Source of the DNA: Hippophae tibetana
Lineage: Eukaryota; Streptophyta; Magnoliopsida; Rosales; Elaeagnaceae
Direction: 5' to 3'
Assembly: GCA_037013495.1 (NCBI GenBank)
Contig: CM072801.1
Location: 101,749,816-101,813,815, forward strand
Length of the DNA: 64,000 nucleotides
Part shown: in pieces, positions 34,701 through 49,822 of the stretch
How the letters are laid out: every line of letters starts with the position of its first letter
How positions within the stretch are numbered: position 1 is the first letter of the stretch
Notes under the pieces: model-generated
What the model saw: only the letters and a program-made list of their open reading frames with translations
What the model was told of the DNA's origin: nothing
Database searches by the model: none
Position numbers and translations under genes: made by a program

Positions 34701-37700
34701 TATAAAATAATTATATACTAATAGAAGTTATAATATTTATTTTTATAATATAATTATTTTTTTCCACCTAGTAAGAGTTTTTTTTAATTTTATTAAATTG
34801 TAACGTTATTTTCTTTTGATGTCTATTTATTTGTTTTTATTAATTATTGTCTCTTATGTATTTTATTTGAGTGTTTATTATTTTGTGTTGGTTGGGCTAC
34901 GTAAATTAATTGATTCTCTTTATTACTTATTTTTAGTTATTGATATTCTTTATTATATTTTAATAATATATATAATAACTATTTTTTAACTACTTATTTA
35001 TTACATAGTGATTACTTATTCTTACTTATTTATATTAACTTATTTATTTATTATATTAATTATTTTTATAATATTTGTTTTTATATACTTACATATTCTT
35101 AGTTATATATATTTATGTATTTATTATATACTAATAAAAGTGATAATAATTTTTTTTATCCACGTAGCAAGAGTTTTATTTAAGTTTATCCAATTTTAAC
35201 GTCTATTTTCTCTTGTTCTTGAAGGAAAATATGAATTTATCCCTTATTATTGTAAATAATAATTACTTATTCTTATTTATTTATATTTACATATTTATTA
35301 TATTTTAATAATATATATAATAATAATTTTTCATCTATTTATTTTTATATAATAATTACTTATTCATGGTTATTTATATTTACATATTTATTTATTATAT
35401 TAATTATTTTTATCAACTTACATATATTATTAGTTATATATATTCATATTTATTATATACTAATAGAAGCTATAATATTTATTTTTATAAAATAATTATA
35501 TACTAATAGAAGTTATAATATTTATTTTTATAATATAATTATTTTTTTCCACCTAGTAAGAGTTTTTTTTAATTTTATTAAATTGTAACGTTATTTTCTT
35601 TTGATGTCTATTTATTTGTTTTTATTAATTATTGTCTCTTATGTATTTTATTTGAGTGTTTATTATTTTGTGTTGGTTGGGCTACGTAAATTAATTGATT
35701 CTCTTTATTACTTATTTTTAGTTATTGATATTATTTATTATATTTTAATAATATATATAATAACTATTTTTTAACTACTTATTTATTACATAGTGATTAC
35801 TTATTCTTACTTATTTATATTAACTTATTTATTTATTATATTAATTATTTTTATAATATTTGTTTTTATATACTTACATATTCTTAGTTATATATATTTA
35901 TGTATTTATTATATACTAATAAAAGTGATAATAATTATTTTTATCCACGTAGCAAGAGTTCTATTTAAGTTTATCCAATTTAAACGACTATTTTTTGTTG
36001 TTCTTGTAAGAAAATATGAATCTATCCCATATTACTATTAATAATAATTAGTTATTCTTATTTATTAATATTTACATATTTATTATATTTTAATAATATA
36101 TATAATAATAATTTATCATCTATTAATTTTTATATAGTAATTACTTATTCATTGTTATTTTTATTTATATATTTATTAATTATATTAACAATTTTTATCA
36201 ACTTACATATATTCTTAGTTATATATATTCATATTTATTATATACTAATAGAAGCTATAATCTTTATTTTTATAAAATAATTATTATTTATAATTATTTT
36301 TTTCCACCTAGCAAGGGTTTTTTTTAATTGTATTCAATTGTAACGTTATTATCTTTTGTCGTCTATTTATTTGTTATTATTAATTATTGTCTCTTATGTA
36401 TTTTATTTGAGTGTTTATTATTTTGTGTTGGTTGGGCTACGTAAATTAATTGATTCTCTTTATTACTTATTTTTAGTTATTGATATTCTTTATTATATTT
36501 TAATAATATATATAATAATTATTTTTTAACTACTTATTTATTACATAGTAATTACTTATTCTTACTTATTTATATTAACTTATTTATTTATTATATATAT
36601 TATTTTTATAATATTTGTTTTTATATACTTACATATTCTTAGTTATATATATTCATCTATTTATTATATACTAATAAAATTTATAATAATTTTTTTTATC
36701 CACGTAGCAAGAGTTTTATTTAAGTTTATCCAATTTTAACGTCTATTTTCTCTTGTTCTTGAAGGAAAATATGAATTTATCCCTTATTATTGTAAATAAT
36801 AATTACTTATTCTTATTTATTTATATTTACATATTTATTATATTTTAATAATATATATAATAATAATTTTTCATCTATTTATTTTTATATAATAATTACT
36901 TATTCATGGTTATTTATATTTACATATTTATTTATTATATTAATTATTTTTATCAACTTACATATATTATTAGTTATATATATTCATATTTATTATATAC
37001 TAATAGAAGCTATAATATTTATTTTTATAAAATAATTATATACTAATAGAAGTTATAATATTTATTTTTATAATATAATTATTTTTTTCCACCTAGTAAG
37101 AGTTTTTTTTAATTTTATTAAATTGTAACGTTATTTTCTTTTGATGTCTATTTATTTGTTTTTATTAATTATTGTCTCTTATGTATTTTATTTGAGTGTT
37201 TATTATTTTGTGTTGGTTGGGCTACGTAAATCAATTGATTCTCTTTATTACTTATTTTTAGTTATTGATATTCTTTATTATATTTTAATAATATATATAA
37301 TAATTCTTTTTTAACTACTTATTTATTACATAGTGATTACTTATTCTTACTTATTTATATTAACTTATTTATTTATTATATTAATTATTTTTATAATATT
37401 TGTTTTTATATACTTACATATTCTTAGTTATATATATTCAAGTATTTACTATATACTAATAAAAGTGATAATAATTATTTTTATCCATGTAGCAAGAGTT
37501 TTATTTAAGTTTATCCAATTTTAACGTCTATTTTTTGTTGTTCTTGTAGGAAAATATGTATCTATCCCTTATTACTGTAAATAATAATTACTTATTCTTA
37601 TTTATTTATATTTACATATTTATTATATTTTAATAATATATATAATAATAATTTTTCATCTATTTATTTTTATATATTAATTACTTATTTATGGTTATTT

Positions 37701-38010
37701 ATATTAACTTATTTATTTATTATATTAATTATTTTTATCAACTTACATATATTATTAGTTATATATATTCATATTTATTATATACTAATAGAAGCTATAA
37801 TATTTCTTTTTATAAAATAATTATATACTAATAGAAGTTATAATATTTATTTTTATAATATAATTATTTTTTTCCACCTAGTAAGAGTTTTTTTTAATTT
37901 TATTAAATTGTAACGTTATTTTCTTTTGATGTCTATTTATTTGTTTTTATTAATTATTGTCTCTTATGTATTTTATTTGAGTGTTTATTATTTTGTGTTG
38001 GTTGGGCTAC
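31740..38010 (+). repeat. Recent tandem duplication of a 3.1-kb higher-order unit
   Basis: About 31740-34900 and 34850-38010 match at a shift of 3110 bp and share variants not seen in other copies: CTATCCCATATTACTA (32913 and 36023), TTTTAATTGTATTCAATTG (about 33211 and 36321) and TATTTCTTTTTATAAAA (about 34691 and 37801). Outside these limits the alignment at the same shift shows differences, for example AAATTAATTG against AAATCAATTG. The edges are approximate. Confidence 0.75.
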
Positions 38011-41000
38011 GTAAATCAATTGATTCTCTTTATTACTTATTTTTAGTTATTGATATTCTTTATTATATTTTAATAATATATATAATAATTCTTTTTTAAC
38101 TACTTATTTATTACATAGTGATTACTTATTCTTACTTATTTATATTAACTTATTTATTTATTATATTAATTATTTTTATAATATTTGTTTTTATATACTT
38201 ACATATTCTTAGTTATATATATTCAAGTATTTATTATATACTAATAAAAGTGATAATAATTATTTTTATCCATGTAGCAAGAGTTTTATTTAAGTTTATC
38301 CAATTTTTACGTCTATTTTTTGTTGTTCTTGTAGGAAAATATGAATCTATCCCTTATTACTGTAAATAATAATTACTTATTCTTATTTATTTATATTTAC
38401 ATATTTATTATATTTTAATAATATATATAATAATAATTTTTCATCTATTTATTTTTATATATTAATTACTTATTTATGGTTATTTATATTAACTTATTTA
38501 TTTATTATATTAATTATTTTTATCAACTTACATATATTATTAGTTATATATATTCATATTTATTATATACTAATAGAAGCTATAATATTTATTTTTATAA
38601 AATAATTATATACTAATAGAAGTTATAATATTTATTTTTATAATATAATTATTTTTTTCCACCTAGTAAGAGTTTTTTTTAATTTTATTAAATTGTAACG
38701 TTATTTTCTTTTGATGTCTATTTATTTGTTTTTATTAATTATTGTCTCTTATGTATTTTATTTGAGTGTTTATTATTTTGTGTTGGTTGGGCTACGTAAA
38801 TTAATTGATTCTCTTTATTACTTATTTTTAGTTATTGATATTATTTATTATATTTTAATAATATATATAATAACTATTTTTTAACTACTTATTTATTACA
38901 TAGTGATTACTTATTCTTACTTATTTATATTAACTTATTTATTTATTATATTAATTATTTTTATAATATTTGTTTTTATATACTTACATATTCTTAGTTA
39001 TATATATTTATGTATTTATTATATACTAATAAAAGTGATAATAATTATTTTTATCCACGTAGCAAGAGTTCTATTTAAGTTTATCCAATTTAAACGACTA
39101 TTTTTTGTTGTTCTTGTAAGAAAATATGAATCTATCCCTTATTACTATTAATAATAATTAGTTATTCTTATTTATTAATATTTACATATTTATTATATTT
39201 TAATAATATATATAATAATTATTTATCATCTATTAATTTTTATATAGTAATTACTTATTCATTGTTATTTTTATTTATATATTTATTAATTATATTAATT
39301 ATTTTTATCAACTTACATATATTCTTAGTTATATATATTCATATTTATTATATACTAATAGAAGCTATAATCTTTATTTTTATAAAATAATTATTATTTA
39401 TAATTATTTTTTTCCACCTAGCAAGGGTTTTTTTTTAATTTTATTCAATTGTAACGTTATTATCTTTTGTCGTCTATTTATTTGTTATTATTAATTATTG
39501 TCTCTTATGTATTTTATTTGAGTGTTTATTATTTTGTGTTGGTTGGGCTACGTAAATTAATTGATTCTCTTTATTACTTATTTTTAGTTATTGATATTCT
39601 TTATTATATTTTAATAATATATATAATAATTATTTTTTAACTACTTATTTATTACATAGTAATTACTTATTCTTACTTATTTATATTAACTTATTTATTT
39701 ATTATATATATTATTTTTATAATATTTGTTTTTATATACTTACATATTCTTAGTTATATATATTCATCTATTTATTATATACTAATAAAATTTATAATAA
39801 TTTTTTTTATCCACGTAGCAAGAGTTTTATTTAAGTTTATCCAATTTTAACGTCTATTTTCTCTTGTTCTTGAAGGAAAATATGAATTTATCCCTTATTA
39901 TTGTAAATAATAATTACTTATTCTTATTTATTTATATTTACATATTTATTATATTTTAATAATATATATAATAATAATTTTTCATCTATTTATTTTTATA
40001 TAATAATTACTTATTCATGGTTATTTATATTTACATATTTATTTATTATATTAATTATTTTTATCAACTTACATATATTCTTAGTTATATATATTCATAT
40101 TTATTATATACTAATAGAAGCTATAATATTTATTTTTATAAAATAATTATATACTAATAGAAGTTATAATATTTATTTTTATAATATAATTATTTTTTTC
40201 CACCTAGTAAGAGTTTTTTTTAATTTTATTAAATTGTAACGTTATTTTCTTTTGATGTCTATTTATTTGTTTTTATTAATTATTGTCTCTTATGTATTTT
40301 ATTTGAGTGTTTATTATTTTGTGTTGGTTGGGCTACGTAAATCAATTGATTCTCTTTATTACTTATTTTTAGTTATTGATATTCTTTATTATATTTTAAT
40401 AATATATATAATAATTCTTTTTTAACTACTTATTTATTACATAGTGATTACTTATTCTTACTTATTTATATTAACTTATTTATTTATTATATTAATTATT
40501 TTTATAATATTTGTTTTTATATACTTACATATTCTTAGTTATATATATTCAAGTATTTACTATATACTAATAAAAGTGATAATAATTATTTTTATCCATG
40601 TAGCAAGAGTTTTATTTAAGTTTATCCAATTTTAATGTCTATTTTTTGTTGTTCTTGTAGGAAAATATGAATCTATCCCTTATTACTGTAAATAATAATT
40701 ACTTATTCTTATTTATTTATATTTACATATTTATTATATTTTAATAATATATATAATAATAATTTTTCATCTATTTATTTTTATATATTAATTACTTATT
40801 TATGGTTATTTATATTAACTTATTTATTTATTATATTAATTATTTTTATCAACTTACATATATTATTAGTTATATATATTCATATTTATTATATACTAAT
40901 AGAAGCTATAATATTTATTTTTATAAAATAATTATATACTAATAGAAGTTATAATATTTATTTTTATAATATAATTATTTTTTTCCACCTAGTAAGAGTT

Positions 41001-44000
41001 TTTTTTAATTTTATTAAATTGTAACGTTATTTTCTTTTGATGTCTATTTATTTGTTTTTATTAATTATTGTCTCTTATGTATTTTATTTGAGTGTTTATT
41101 ATTTTGTGTTGGTTGGGCTACGTAAATCAATTGATTCTTTTTATTACTTATTTTTAGTTATTGATATTCTTTATTATATTTTAATAATATATATAATAAT
41201 TCTTTTTTAACTACTTATTTATTACATAGTGATTACTTATTCTTACTTATTTATATTAACTTATTTATTTATTATATTAATTATTTTTATAATATTTGTT
41301 TTTATATACTTACATATTCTTAGTTATATATATTCAAGTATTTATTATATACTAATAAAAGTGATAATAATTATTTTTATCCATGTAGCAAGAGTTTTAT
41401 TTAAGTTTATCCAATTTTAACGTCTATTTTTTGTTGTTCTTGTAGGAAAATATGAATCTATCCCTTATTACTGTAAATAATAATTACTTATTCTTATTTA
41501 TTTATATTTACATATTTATTATATTTTAATAATATATATAATAATAATTTTTCATCTATTTATTTTTATATATTAATTACTTATTTATGGTTATTTATAT
41601 TAACTTATTTATTTATTATATTAATTATTTTTATCAACTTACATATATTATTAGTTATATATATTCATATTTATTATATACTAATAGAAGCTATAATCTT
41701 TATTTTTATAAAATAATTATTATTTATAATTATTTTTTTCCACCTAGCAAGGGTTTTTTTTAATTTTATTCAATTGTAACGTTATTATCTTTTGTCGTCT
41801 ATTTATTTGTTATTATTAATTATTGTCTCTTATGTATTTTATTTGAGTGTTTATTATTTTGTGTTGGTTGGGCTACGTAAATTAATTGATTCTCTTTATT
41901 ACTTATTTTTAGTTATTGATATTCTTTATTATATTTTAATAATATATATAATAATTATTTTTTAACTACTTATTTATTACATAGTAATTACTTATTCTTA
42001 CTTATTTATATTAACTTATTTATTTATTATATATATTATTTTTATAATATTTGTTTTTATATACTTACATATTCTTAGTTATATATATTCATCTATTTAT
42101 TATATACTAATAAAATTTATAATAATTTTTTTTATCCACGTTGCAAGAGTTTTATTTAAGTTTATCCAATTTTAACGTCTATTTTCTCTTGTTCTTGAAG
42201 GAAAATATGAATTTATCCCTTATTATTGTAAATAATAATTACTTATTCTTATTTATTTATATTTACATATTTATTATATTTTAATAATATATATAATAAT
42301 AATTTTTCATCTATTTATTTTTATATAATAATTACTTATTCATGGTTATTTATATTTACATATTTATTTATTATATTAATTATTTTTATCAACTTACATA
42401 TATTCTTAGTTATATATATTCATATTTATTATATACTAATAGAAGCTATAATATTTATTTTTATAAAATAATTATATACTAATAGAAGTTATAATATTTA
42501 TTTTTATAATATAATTATTTTTTTCCACCTAGTAAGAGTTTTTTTTAATTTTATTAAATTGTAACGTTATTTTCTTTTGATGTCTATTTATTTGTTTTTA
42601 TTAATTATTGTCTCTTATGTATTTTATTTGAGTGTTTATTATTTTGTGTTGGTTGGGCTACGTAAATCAATTGATTTTCTTTATTACTTATTTTTAGTTA
42701 TTGATATTCTTTATTATATTTTAATAATATATATAATAATTCTTTTTTAACTACTTATTTATTACATAGTGATTACTTATTCTTACTTATTTATATTAAC
42801 TTATTTATTTATTATATTAATTATTTTTATAATATTTGTTTTTATATACTTACATATTCTTAGTTATATATATTCAAGTATTTACTATATACTAATAAAA
42901 GTGATAATAATTATTTTTATCCATGTAGCAAGAGTTTTATTTAAGTTTATCCAATTTTAACGTCTATTTTTTGTTGTTCTTGTAGGAAAATATGTATCTA
43001 TCCCTTATTACTGTAAATAATAATTACTTATTCTTATTTATTTATATTTACATATTTATTATATTTTAATAATATATATAATAATAATTTTTCATCTATT
43101 TATTTTTATATATTAATTACTTATTTATGGTTATTTATATTAACTTATTTATTTATTATATTAATTATTTTTATCAACTTACATATATTATTAGTTATAT
43201 ATATTCATATTTATTATATACTAATAGAAGCTATAATATTTATTTTTATAAAATAATTATATACTAATAGAAGTTATAATATTTATTTTTATAATATAAT
43301 TATTTTTTTCCACCTAGTAAGAGTTTTTTTTAATTTTATTAAATTGTAACGTTATTTTCTTTTGATGTCTATTTATTTGTTTTTATTAATTATTGTCTCT
43401 TATGTATTTTATTTGAGTGTTTATTATTTTGTGTTGGTTGGGCTACGTAAATCAATTGATTCTTTTTATTACTTATTTTTAGTTATTGATATTCTTTATT
43501 ATATTTTAATAATATATATAATAATTCTTTTTTAACTACTTATTTATTACATAGTGATTACTTATTCTTACTTATTTATATTAACTTATTTATTTATTAT
43601 ATTAATTATTTTTATAATATTTGTTTTTATATACTTACATATTCTTAGTTATATATATTCAAGTATTTATTATATACTAATAAAAGTGATAATAATTATT
43701 TTTATCCATGTAGCAAGAGTTTTATTTAAGTTTATCCAATTTTAACGTCTATTTTTTGTTGTTCTTGTAGGAAAATATGAATCTATCCCTTATTACTGTA
43801 AATAATAATTACTTATTCTTATTTATTTATATTTACATATTTATTATATTTTAATAATATATATAATAATAATTTTTCATCTATTTATTTTTATATATTA
43901 ATTACTTATTTATGGTTATTTATATTAACTTATTTATTTATTATATTAATTATTTTTATCAACTTACATATATTATTAGTTATATATATTCATATTTATT

Positions 44001-47000
44001 ATATACTAATAGAAGCTATAATATTTATTTTTATAAAATAATTATATACTAATAGAAGTTATAATATTTATTTTTATAATATAATTATTTTTTTCCACCT
44101 AGTAAGAGTTTTTTTTTAATTTTATTAAATTGTAACGTTATTTTCTTTTGATGTCTATTTATTTGTTTTTATTAATTATTGTCTCTTATGTATTTTATTT
44201 GAGTGTTTATTATTTTGTGTTGGTTGGGCTACGTAAATTAATTGATTCTCTTTATTACTTATTTTTAGTTATTGATATTCTTTATTATATTTTAATAATA
44301 TATATAATAACTATTTTTTAACTACTTATTTATTACATAGTGATTACTTATTCTTACTTATTTATATTAACTTATTTATTTATTATATTAATTATTTTTA
44401 TAATATTTGTTTTTATATACTTACATATTCTTAGTTATATATATTTATGTATTTATTATATACTAATAAAAGTGATAATAATTATTTTTATCCACGTAGC
44501 AAGAGTTCTATTTAAGTTTATCCAATTTTAACGTCTATTTTTTGTTGTTCTTGTAGGAAAATATGTATCTATCCCTTATTACTGTAAATAATAATTACTT
44601 ATTCTTATTTATTTATATTTACATATTTATTATATTTTAATAATATATATAATAATAATTTTTCATCTATTTATTTTTATATATTAATTACTTATTTATG
44701 GTTATTTATATTAACTTATTTATTTATTATATTAATTATTTTTATCAACTTACATATATTATTAGTTATATATATTCATATTTATTATATACTAATAGAA
44801 GCTATAATCTTTATTTTTATAAAATAATTATTATTTATAATTATTTTTTTCCACCTAGCAAGGGTTTTTTTTTTAATTTTATTCAATTGTAACGTTATTA
44901 TCTTTTGTCGTCTATTTATTTGTTATTATTAATTATTGTCTCTTATGTATTTTATTTGAGTGTTTATTATTTTGTGTTGGTTGGGCTACGTAAATTAATT
45001 GATTCTCTTTATTACTTATTTTTAGTTATTGATATTCTTTATTATATTTTAATAATATATATAATAATTATTTTTTAACTACTTATTTATTACATAGTAA
45101 TTACTTATTCTTACTTATTTATATTAACTTATTTATTTATTATATATATTATTTTTATAATATTTGTTTTTATATACTTACATATTCTTAGTTATATATA
45201 TTCATCTATTTATTATATACTAATAATATTTATAATATTTTTTTTTATCCACGTAGCAAGAGTTTTATTTAAGTTTATCCAATTTTAACGTCTATTTTCT
45301 CTTGTTCTTGAAGGAAAATATGAATTTATCCCTTATTATTGTAAATAATAATTACTTATTCTTATTTATTTATATTTACATATTTATTATATTTTAATAA
45401 TATATATAATAATAATTTTTCATCTATTTATTTTTATATAATAATTACTTATTCATGGTTATTTATATTTACATATTTATTTATTATATTAATTATTTTT
45501 ATCAACTTACATATATTCTTAGTTATATATATTCATATTTATTATATACTAATAGAAGCTATAATATTTATTTTTATAAAATAATTATATACTAATAGAA
45601 GTTATAATATTTATTTTTATAATATAATTATTTTTTTCCACCTAGTAAGAGTTTTTTTTAATTTTATTAAATTGTAACGTTATTTTCTTTTGATGTCTAT
45701 TTATTTGTTTTTATTAATTATTGTCTCTTATGTATTTTATTTGAGTGTTTATTATTTTGTGTTGGTTGGGCTACGTAAATCAATTGATTCTCTTTATTAC
45801 TTATTTTTAGTTATTGATATTCTTTATTATATTTTAATAATATATATAATAATTCTTTTTTAACTACTTATTTATTACATAGTGATTACTTATTCTTACT
45901 TATTTATATTAACTTATTTATTTATTATATTAATTATTTTTATAATATTTGTTTTTATATACTTACATATTCTTAGTTATATATATTCAAGTATTTACTA
46001 TATACTAATAAAAGTGATAATAATTATTTTTATCCATGTAGCAAGAGTTTTATTTAAGTTTATCCAATTTTAACGTCTATTTTTTGTTGTTCTTGTAGGA
46101 AAATATGTATCTATCCCTTATTACTGTAAATAATAATTACTTATTCTTATTTATTTATATTTACATATTTATTATATTTTAATAATATATATAATAATAA
46201 TTTTTCATCTATTTATTTTTATATATTAATTACTTATTTATGGTTATTTATATTAACTTATTTATTTATTATATTAATTATTTTTATCAACTTACATATA
46301 TTATTAGTTATATATATTCATATTTATTATATACTAATAGAAGCTATAATATTTATTTTTATAAAATAATTATATACTAATAGAAGTTATAATATTTATT
46401 TTTATAATATAATTATTTTTTTCCACCTAGTAAGAGTTTTTTTTAATTTTATTAAATTGTAACGTTATTTTCTTTTGATGTCTATTTATTTGTTTTTATT
46501 AATTATTGTCTCTTATGTATTTTATTTGAGTGTTTATTATTTTGTGTTGGTTGGGCTACGTAAATTAATTGATTCTCTTTATTACTTATTTTTAGTTATT
46601 GATATTCTTTATTATATTTTAATAATATATATAATAACTATTTTTTAACTACTTATTTATTACATAGTGATTACTTATTCTTACTTATTTATATTAACTT
46701 ATTTATTTATTATATTAATTATTTTTATAATATTTGTTTTTATATACTTACATATTCTTAGTTATATATATTTATGTATTTATTATATACTAATAAAAGT
46801 GATAATAATTATTTTTATCCACGTAGCAAGAGTTCTATTTAAGTTTATCCAATTTAAACGACTATTTTTTGTTGTTCTTGTAAGAAAATATGAATCTATC
46901 CCTTATTACTATTAATAATAATTAGTTATTCTTATTTATTAATATTTACATATTTATTATATTTTAATAATATATATAATAATAATTTATCATCTATTAA

Positions 47001-47875
47001 TTTTTATATAGTAATTACTTATTCATTGTTATTTATATATTTATTAATTATATTAATTATTTTTATCAACTTACATATATTCTTAGTTATATATATTCAT
47101 ATTTATTATATACTAATAGAAGCTATAATCTTTATTTTTATAAAATAATTATTATTTATAATTATTTTTTTCCACCTAGCAAGGGTTTTTTTTTAATTTT
47201 ATTCAATTGTAACGTTATTATCTTTTGTCGTCTATTTATTTGTTATTATTAATTATTGTCTCTTATTTATTTTATTTGAGTGTTTATTATTTTGTGTTGG
47301 TTGGGCTACGTAAATTAATTGATTCTCTTTATTACTTATTTTTAGTTATTGATATTCTTTATTATATTTTAATAATATATATAATACTTATTTTTTAACT
47401 ACTTATTTATTACATAGTAATTACTTATTCTTACTTATTTATATTAACTTATTTATTTATTATATATATTATTTTTAATATATTATTTTTTATATACTTA
47501 CATATTCTTAGTTATATATATTCATCTATTTATTATATACTAATAAAATTTATAATAATTTTTTTTATCCACGTAGCAAGAGTTTTATTTAAGTTTATCC
47601 AATTTTAACGTCTATTTTCTCTTGTTCTTGAAGGAAAATATGAATTTATCCCTTATTATTGTAAATAATAATTACTTATTCTTATTTATTTATATTTACA
47701 TATTTATTATATTTTAATAATATATATAATAATAATTTTTCATCTATTTATTTTTATATAATAATTACTTATTCATGGTTATTTATATTTACATATTTAT
47801 TTATTATATTAATTATTTTTATCAACTTACATATATTCTTAGTTATATATATTCATATTTATTATATACTAATAG

Positions 47876-47880
47876 AAGCT
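47876..47880. repeat. Target-site duplication of element 2, left copy
   Basis: AAGCT immediately before the element, repeated at 55034-55038 immediately after it. The context is ACTAATAGAAGCT, the same satellite site that element 1 hit 7 bp away. Confidence 0.93.
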
Positions 47881-49197
47881 TGATGAACGAAAACCGGCAT
47901 CGCCGATCTTCGCAAATACTTTGGTTTTAATATTTATAAAACTCTCGCAAGTGCACGAATCATTTCGTAGAAAAGGATAAGTATACTCCCAAGGTCGATC
48001 TAAGGAAGGAATGTGTGTGGTTTTTAATTTATTATTCAAAATTTTAAAAACGAAATTAAATCCTAAACATCCTGTCACGATATTTTGGGGTTTTTGTGTT
48101 TTTAATCTACTTACATAAAAATAAACATAGATTCAATAAACATTCATGCAAATTTTATCATTTATAATGACGGAGTATTTATGGATATAATAACTAAGTT
48201 AATTATGCTTGCTCATATTATCTAGGTTATTAAAGATATGAATTGATATTTATTGATCCTCCCTTTTTTGTATGAATACCACCTTTGGTGGGGTTAGATA
48301 TTCTTTGTTAACTAAACAAATCAATTAACACCTATGGGTGGGGTTGATAACTAATTTGCCTAATTAAATTAATTCCTTTTTCTAAGAGATTGAAAATGAA
48401 CCATTTAAATGCCACCTTTGGTGGGGTTAGACAGTTTAAACTTTATTCAAGGTGTCCAAATTAAACCTAAGAATTTAGTTATCCGAGTACTAACTTTCAA
48501 GTTTTAAAACCACTACTGAAAACATGTCGTCAATACATTTTCAGATAATAATTCTTATAAAAACTTTTGAAATAGAGCTTCACTCTAACTACCGGGCGAT
48601 TGTACCATCAAATAAAAGAGCACTACTCTAAATCAGACCGGATAACTAAACCTTAAAATCTAATTTTCAGGTTTAAGTTTGTAATGAAAAATAATATATT
48701 TCTCTCTAACATTCTTAATATAAAATCATGAATAAAAACAAAATCAATTCATTTTAGAGATTTTTACCTATTTAATATTTCGCAAGCATAACAACATCAT
48801 TATTACATCATGTTTACTAAACAGCCAGCACAGTTAAATTTAACCACAGACAAATTAAATATAACATGTAAGAATAAAGCATAAAAATAACTGTAAAGAA
48901 AATAAAATCCTTACAGAACTTCGACGCTATTCCCGTTGCTGGAAAAACTCCGAGCGGAATTTGCACTCCCATTTATTGAATCAAAGAGCTAAAATATTAC
49001 AAAAACATAACTAGTTCTTCCCAAAAAGGGAAGAACTCTAAATCTAAGAGAAATTAACTAAGAAAAGCTAAAAACTAAGAAAACATAAGAAAAACTAAGA
49101 AAAACTAAAGAATCCTAAAAATCTAAGAAAAGAGAGAAAAGAATGTATTTGGAGGTGTTTTTTTTAGGTGTGTTTTTTGAAGTGAAGGGAAGGGGGG

Positions 49198-49321
49198 TAT
49201 TTATAGGTGAGGATGGAGAGAAAAAATGAGTAAAAAAATGTAAAAAAAATGTAAAAACGCGTAATGGAAATGCTGACGTCATTGATGACGTCAGCATGAC
49301 GTCATGGGGCTGCTGCACGTG
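49198..49321 (-). promoter_or_regulatory. Promoter sites in 3' LTR of element 2
   Basis: G-box, three perfect TGACGTCA palindromes and a TATAAATA box on the minus strand, in the same order as in element 1. Transcription would run leftward into the satellite on its minus strand. Confidence 0.65.
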
Positions 49322-49343
49322 AAAAATGAGTGTCGGCGCGCGC

Positions 49344-49470
49344 GTGAACAGTAACCCGCGCGCAGTGCTGCGCGCGTGAACAGTAACCCGCGCGCAGTGC
49401 TGCGCGCATGAACAGTAACCCGCGCGCAGTGCTGCGCGCATGAACAGTACCCGCGCGCAGTTTGGGCGGA
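49344..49470 (-). repeat. GC-rich 32-bp tandem repeats in U3 of 3' LTR
   Basis: Four units starting at 49344, 49376, 49408 and 49440, exactly 32 bp apart. Each has TGAACAGTA followed by CCGCGCGCAG and CTGCGCGC. The last two form a perfect 8-bp palindrome, GCGCGCAG/CTGCGCGC, with a 2-nt spacer in the complete units. The block sits just upstream of the G-box in transcription sense. Confidence 0.85.
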
Positions 49471-49810
49471 GCTGGGTGCTGGGGCACGGCGGCTGGGCGG
49501 CGCGGCGGCGCGTTTTTCTCCTTTTTGACATTTTTGACCTTTTTGACCCATTTTGTCCAATTTTTCCATATTTGTCGACCTTTCCGCATTTATTTATTAA
49601 TATATTTGTGATGTATTGCTTCCAGTATTCTTTTTTGAGTCTTTAAGTTGCATTTTTAAGCCAAAATACCTGAAAAACAATAAAAATACCCGTGATTCCG
49701 AAAAAGACAAATTTATATAAATATATGATAAAACATATAAATATATATATTTTTAATTAATTAATGTGCATAAAATCATGGTTATTTTAGTGTTTTTTGA
49801 GCACTCATCA

Positions 49811-49822
49811 CAACCCCCAACC
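49811..49822 (-). other. Polypurine tract of element 2
   Basis: On the minus strand GGTTGGGGGTTG, identical to the tract of element 1 and directly adjoining the 3' LTR. Confidence 0.85.

Larger units (their letters stand above)
31143..47880 (+). repeat. Satellite array, central block part 3, tetramer-like higher-order repeats
   Basis: Monomer starts at about 31143, 31898, 32683, 33438, 34223, 35008, 35793, 36548, 37333, 38118, 38903, 39659, 40444, 41229, 41984, 42769, 43554, 44340, 45097, 45882, 46667 and 47417. A monomer class with TTACATAGTAATTAC and TTATATATATTATTTTTATA closes most units, giving starts of the next class at 34223, 37333, 40444, 42769 and 45882. Spacings are near 3.11 kb, with one 2.33-kb unit. 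The last monomer is split by element 2 and resumes at 55034. Confidence 0.88.
47881..49810 (-). repeat. 3' LTR of element 2
   Basis: 1930 bp. On the minus strand it starts TGATGAGTGCTC (at 49810) and ends TTCATCA (at 47881). It is identified as the 3' LTR because the polypurine tract abuts it at 49811. Promoter sites: TGACGTCA at 49274-49281, 49286-49293 and 49297-49304, CACGTG at 49316-49321, TATA box at 49198-49205. The three CCACC/GGTGG hairpins are at 48279-48291, 48329-48340 and 48412-48424. Confidence 0.94.

Noticed and set aside
16833-47880. CRISPR-like or rDNA spacer-like regular repeats
   Set aside because: Units are 755-785 bp and contiguous with no unique spacers. No rRNA sequence adjoins. 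The pattern is satellite DNA.
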